From Tetramitus jugosus (lineage: Eukaryota; Heterolobosea; Eutetramitea; Acrasida; Vahlkampfiidae): DNA of 64,000 nucleotides. The notes under the pieces were generated by a model that made no database searches, was not told the origin of the DNA, and saw only the letters and a program-made list of their open reading frames with translations. Numbering within the stretch: the stretch's first letter is position 1; every line of letters starts with the position of its first letter. Shown piece by piece: positions 60,708 to 64,000 of the stretch. Both the position numbers and the translations under genes were made by a program. The DNA is taken from contig OW569359.1 in the NCBI GenBank assembly GCA_937625935.1, positions 62,001 through 126,000 on the forward strand. The letters are read 5' to 3'.

Positions 60708-62402
60708 TCAGAGTTTTAAAACTATTTTGCCAATGTTGGGATACTGTTCTACTCTTCTGTGCGCCTCTCGAACCTTCTCCAGTGGGAACGTATTAGCAAT
60801 CTTGATATCAATCGTATTCGAGTTCACTTGCTGAATCAATTGAGTCAGCATGTGAAGATACCGTCCTTGTTGTGCGCAAGATAAAACATAGCTCTGCTCA
60901 AACAAGAATGCAACTCTTCCATTCTTCATGTACAAATTCTTATAGTGAGCCATATTTAACTGACTAATAGGCGTTGTATAATAGTCGTCACTATTATCCT
61001 CACTATTACTCGACTGATATGAGGATTGATCGTCTTGGTTTGATGTCGGTCCAAACGGACAATGAGGCATCACAATTGTTCCATTCAATCCCAATATTGA
61101 TATAAAAGCATCGAGCATCGATACATCTTCATTGTTCGATCCTATGGTCCCATCCAACAACACTGCATCGACGCCCATTCCTCCTGTTTCTTGCATAATG
61201 TACTGCTCAATATTGTCAACATGTCTCGTGTCGATAATCACCAATGAGTTTGATGATTTCTTAATTGATGACGGATCACTCACATTAGTACCGTTGGAGA
61301 TATTAGTACCGACATGGCTTTCATCTTCATTCAACTCTCTATCGGCAGCGGTCATAAAATCACTCAAAATGTTATATTCGGCATCAGAGCTCACTGTCGC
61401 CCAAACATTCAAATTCAACAAAAGAGCCAATTGAACCGTGAAGCTCTGAATAGGATTGGCTCCATTCTGAACAAACAATGAACATCCTCTCTGTAAATGC
61501 TTACAATGGTCAAACAAGCAAGAGTAAGCCCTGATTCCACTCAATAAGCAGCTTGAAGCTTTTTCAAATGACATCTCTTCTGGAATTTTGACCACAAAGT
61601 GAGCATCAATTGTCACATAGTCGCTGTAACCGCCACCACCTCTTGAGAACAGATCACTCTCGCTATTGTGATCATCATCGTCATCATCACTATTGTCATT
61701 TTTGACCTTTTTGGCACTTTTCATCAAGTGAGAAGAAGCAGGAGGAGAAGAGGAATAAAACAGGTTGATTCGACTCTGTTCAACGAGACGTTCTCTCTGT
61801 CTCAATAGCTTTGCTTCTTCATCCGTTTCATCCTCCTGACTATCCTCACTGTCAAACGAGCTAGCACGTGCCACTTTGCGTCCATTGTGACTTTTTGGAG
61901 AGTGCACGGGCGGAGTGTTGCTTGGCGCCGTAGTGCGGTGCAGAATGTGGTGATCGAGCGGTAAAATTGCCGCCACATGATCTCCCAATTGAAACTTTTG
62001 CGACGCAATGTCGCTGCCAACAGAGACAACAACACCTGAAATTTCATATCCCATGACAAAGCCCAGCGTGTTGTTACTGTTATTGTTCCCTTGATTTTTG
62101 GGAGATGTGAGAAAGGAGAACATGCCCTTACGCACTTGAATATCAAGATGACTAACAGCACAAGACTTTACTTGAATGACAAGTTGATTGGCATTGTGGT
62201 GAAGGTGATCAACGGGAACATGATGACTCGAAGCTTTCTGGTGATGTTGCCATATCGATGATGATTTTTGGTGATCACCACCACTTTTGCTTGTGGAAGC
62301 AGAAGAAGCTTTTTTGATCTTGTTGTGGGTGCCGCTTCTGGAGCTAACATAGTGGAGTTGATCCACCGATCCATAAGCTTGCAAAATGACACTTCTTTGC
62401 AT
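60708..62402 (-). CDS. Quinone oxidoreductase-like protein (MDR family, CRYZL1-like)
   Basis: A 564-residue protein from the ATG at 62402 (MQRSVILQAYG). The GroES-like half has QVKSCAVSHLDIQVRKGMF and GYEISGVVVSVGSDI, the usual substrate-side motifs of zinc-free medium-chain reductases. The nucleotide half starts near IPEEMSFEKASSCLLSGIRAYSCLF. The expected glycine-rich turn is degenerate (VQNGANPIQSFTVQLALLLNLNVWATV), as in CRYZL1-type proteins. Low-complexity insertions at about 30-60 and 150-235 lengthen it well beyond the usual 320-350 residues. Enzyme activity uncertain. Confidence 0.75.
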   Translation of the reverse strand: MQRSVILQAYGSVDQLHYVSSRSGTHNKIKKASSASTSKSGGDHQKSSSIWQHHQKASSHHVPVDHLHHNANQLVIQVKSCAVSHLDIQVRKGMFSFLTSPKNQGNNNSNNTLGFVMGYEISGVVVSVGSDIASQKFQLGDHVAAILPLDHHILHRTTAPSNTPPVHSPKSHNGRKVARASSFDSEDSQEDETDEEAKLLRQRERLVEQSRINLFYSSSPPASSHLMKSAKKVKNDNSDDDDDDHNSESDLFSRGGGGYSDYVTIDAHFVVKIPEEMSFEKASSCLLSGIRAYSCLFDHCKHLQRGCSLFVQNGANPIQSFTVQLALLLNLNVWATVSSDAEYNILSDFMTAADRELNEDESHVGTNISNGTNVSDPSSIKKSSNSLVIIDTRHVDNIEQYIMQETGGMGVDAVLLDGTIGSNNEDVSMLDAFISILGLNGTIVMPHCPFGPTSNQDDQSSYQSSNSEDNSDDYYTTPISQLNMAHYKNLYMKNGRVAFLFEQSYVLSCAQQGRYLHMLTQLIQQVNSNTIDIKIANTFPLEKVREAHRRVEQYPNIGKIVLKL

Positions 62403-62818
62403 GTCTGTGTGAGCGGAAATTTTTCCAAAGAACTTTGCTGCCAAAGTTTGTGTGGGGTGCGCACTTCTTTTCTTATCGCTCCGTCACTTTTCAGTTCTCA
62501 GCAAAAGAAAGGATATGGAGCTACCCACCATGCAGCAGTAGATGATAGTTTCCAAGCCAGCCAACTATCCAACTGGGAGTGATCAGCTTAAAATTGTCGA
62601 GTCGTTTACGACCGGAAACAAATCGTTGGCTCTGAAATGGCAAACGATGTCAAGAAACTACCTAAAAACCCGCACCAAATCGTCACATGTCACAACTTTG
62701 ACCCAACAGGAAGAAAGTGCGTGCGACTGGGGTGGGCTTGGCAAGATCCTTGTGTGGGCTACTACTAGAAACAAAACTTTCGTGGGTGTGGGAGTTCGTC
62801 TTTCAAAACAAAATCGTC
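62403..62818. promoter_or_regulatory. Divergent promoter region, 416 bp
   Basis: Between the oxidoreductase (minus) and the secreted gene (plus). A frame at 62542-62898 is open but overlaps the start of the secreted gene in another frame and has no domain signs. Confidence 0.3.
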
Positions 62819-64000
62819 ATGTTATCGTCTATCCAAAGATTTTCAGTTCTCTTCTGGGGATTCTGCTGTTGTTCTCTGTTGGTGTTGTCATTGGTTAATG
62901 TGCTGGCTGTATCTCAGGTGGCAGCTGTTGCCACTAAAGGTTCGTTTGGAAACGTTCGATTTCCTTATCGCTCACACAGCTTTGGTATGACGGGTGAGAT
63001 CTCTTTTGATCTGTATAACCAATCATCCATCTTCATGAGTGGTCAGCCGCTCATTGAAATGTCTTTGGATCCTGCTCTCAACAATATTACCTCCGTGTTT
63101 TTAACAAAGTTTAACAACGAGTTGAACTCATACGAGTGGCTCGTATCATTCAACAAGGCTGACCATGTTAAAATTTATGGCGTAAAGGCAGTTGACTCTG
63201 AGAATGTCCTTGTCTTGGGTGTTTATTCGAAAAAGGTGGACATGTATGGCTTCAATGATTCCTCTGTGATTGATAATAACATGTTTCTGGCAAAGCATGG
63301 ACCTATGGGTCAAGTGATTTGGGCCGAGTCCTCATTCCGAGGCTCAGGTATAGTTCCAGGTGATATCAAGGTTGATGAGACGGATGGCTCTATTTTCGTT
63401 TCTGGTTACTTCTACGGTAGTGTCAATTTCACATCTACCTTCCAAGATCCATATTCCTCAAACAATAGATTGTTTGTGGCCAAGTTTTCTTCCACAGGAG
63501 AGTATGAATGGGTAGTCACTAGCAATGCTATCGATGGTACATTCATTGATACAAGTTCTGACGTAGTCTATATCGGAGGTTTATTTGGATTCGATGCTGA
63601 TTTTGGACAACATAGGTTGACAAGTAACACCAGCAACGTCAATGCCTTCGTTGGAATGTTGAACAAAACTGATGGTGAGTGGCTAGGAGTTGTCAGTCTC
63701 GCAGGTGATTATGACACTTATGTCAGGGGAATGATTGTAAACTCAGTGGGAAATGTGTATGTGGACTTACAATCATGGCCTGAAAAAGATAGAGCGGATA
63801 CAAAGTTGATTCGACTAAATAGCAATCTTGGTAACAGACAAGATTTGATTGAGAAAAAGAATCAAGTTCTATCATGGGAAAAATGTGGACTAGCTCTGGC
63901 ATCCAATGATAACGTTCTTCTGTTATCTGTTGCTAATTCTGACAAGGACCCTTCAGTTGGACCATATACTCAAACAACCACTTCTTATGATTCAAGTGGA
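62819..64000 (+). CDS. Secreted beta-propeller-like protein, 3' part outside window
   Basis: The frame is open from the ATG at 62819 to the window edge (394 codons, incomplete). A signal peptide is clear (hydrophobic FSVLFWGFCCCSLLVLSLVNVLA, cleavage near residue 30-40). The mature part shows repeats of the SBBP/beta-propeller type: FLTKFNNELNSYEWLVSF, FLAKHGPMGQVIWAESS, FVAKFSSTGEYEWVVTS, FVGMLNKTDGEWLGVVS, each followed by a strand such as IFVSGYFYG or VVYIGGLFG. Inferred: a cell-surface or secreted adhesion-type protein. Confidence 0.75.
   Translation, partial: MLSSIQRFSVLFWGFCCCSLLVLSLVNVLAVSQVAAVATKGSFGNVRFPYRSHSFGMTGEISFDLYNQSSIFMSGQPLIEMSLDPALNNITSVFLTKFNNELNSYEWLVSFNKADHVKIYGVKAVDSENVLVLGVYSKKVDMYGFNDSSVIDNNMFLAKHGPMGQVIWAESSFRGSGIVPGDIKVDETDGSIFVSGYFYGSVNFTSTFQDPYSSNNRLFVAKFSSTGEYEWVVTSNAIDGTFIDTSSDVVYIGGLFGFDADFGQHRLTSNTSNVNAFVGMLNKTDGEWLGVVSLAGDYDTYVRGMIVNSVGNVYVDLQSWPEKDRADTKLIRLNSNLGNRQDLIEKKNQVLSWEKCGLALASNDNVLLLSVANSDKDPSVGPYTQTTTSYDSSG

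Overview
The window is nuclear DNA of a unicellular eukaryote, most likely a heterolobosean amoeboflagellate of the Naegleria type. This is inferred from several features. Genes are packed tightly on both strands. GT-AG introns are few and mostly short (about 75-330 nt). Proteins are rich in Asn/Gln/Ser runs. The gene set is clearly eukaryotic: a retinoblastoma protein, a Rac-like GTPase, an ARL8-like GTPase, UNC-50, TMEM181/Wntless, an OSCA/TMEM63 channel, YEATS, MORN5, F-box proteins and a Fanzor nuclease. I cannot fix the species.

Layout. 0-4.5 kb: three F-box/SPRY paralogues, two of them head to head, with a small rhodanese between. 4.8-20 kb: single-copy genes (transglutaminase-like protein, P-loop kinase, a multi-pass membrane protein, PUS7/TruD pseudouridine synthase, a Ras-like GTPase fused to a PH-like domain, a KIX-like protein, a three-exon Rac, a DUF4139-type protein, a deoxynucleoside kinase). 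19-31.5 kb: an accessory zone with three copies of a multi-pass membrane protein family (one frameshifted), two copies of a smaller related family, a secreted Cys-rich protein, decayed sequence with an AP2-like remnant, a CYTH-like gene, a retroelement copy and tRNA-Val. 31.7-37.2 kb: ARL8-like GTPase, a basic unknown protein and a four-exon RB gene. 37.2-39.9 kb: a 2.68-kb transposon with perfect 17-bp terminal inverted repeats carrying a Fanzor (eukaryotic TnpB-like, RNA-guided nuclease family). 40-47 kb: a divergent purine pair (phosphoribosyltransferase and GMP synthase), a secreted Cys-rich protein, TMEM181-like and an SPFH-like protein. 47.3-53.4 kb: LINE remnants, tRNA-Leu, YEATS, UNC-50, a one-TM protein, a nested retroelement and a 5S rRNA gene. 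53.6-64 kb: OSCA/TMEM63 channel, low-complexity proteins, MORN5, a quinone-oxidoreductase-like protein and the 5' part of a secreted beta-propeller-like protein.

Two observations stand out. First, the Fanzor element has intact inverted repeats, a TTAA at each edge, RuvC acidic residues in place, and a structured 3' end next to the right repeat that is the expected place for its guide RNA. Second, every LINE-type insertion seen here lies just upstream of, and antiparallel to, an RNA polymerase III gene (tRNA-Val, tRNA-Leu, 5S rRNA). This recalls the tRNA-targeted TRE elements of Dictyostelium and may be a targeting system in this lineage. The ORF1-only retrocopies with a poly(A) tail and target-site duplications look like a non-autonomous family moved in trans.
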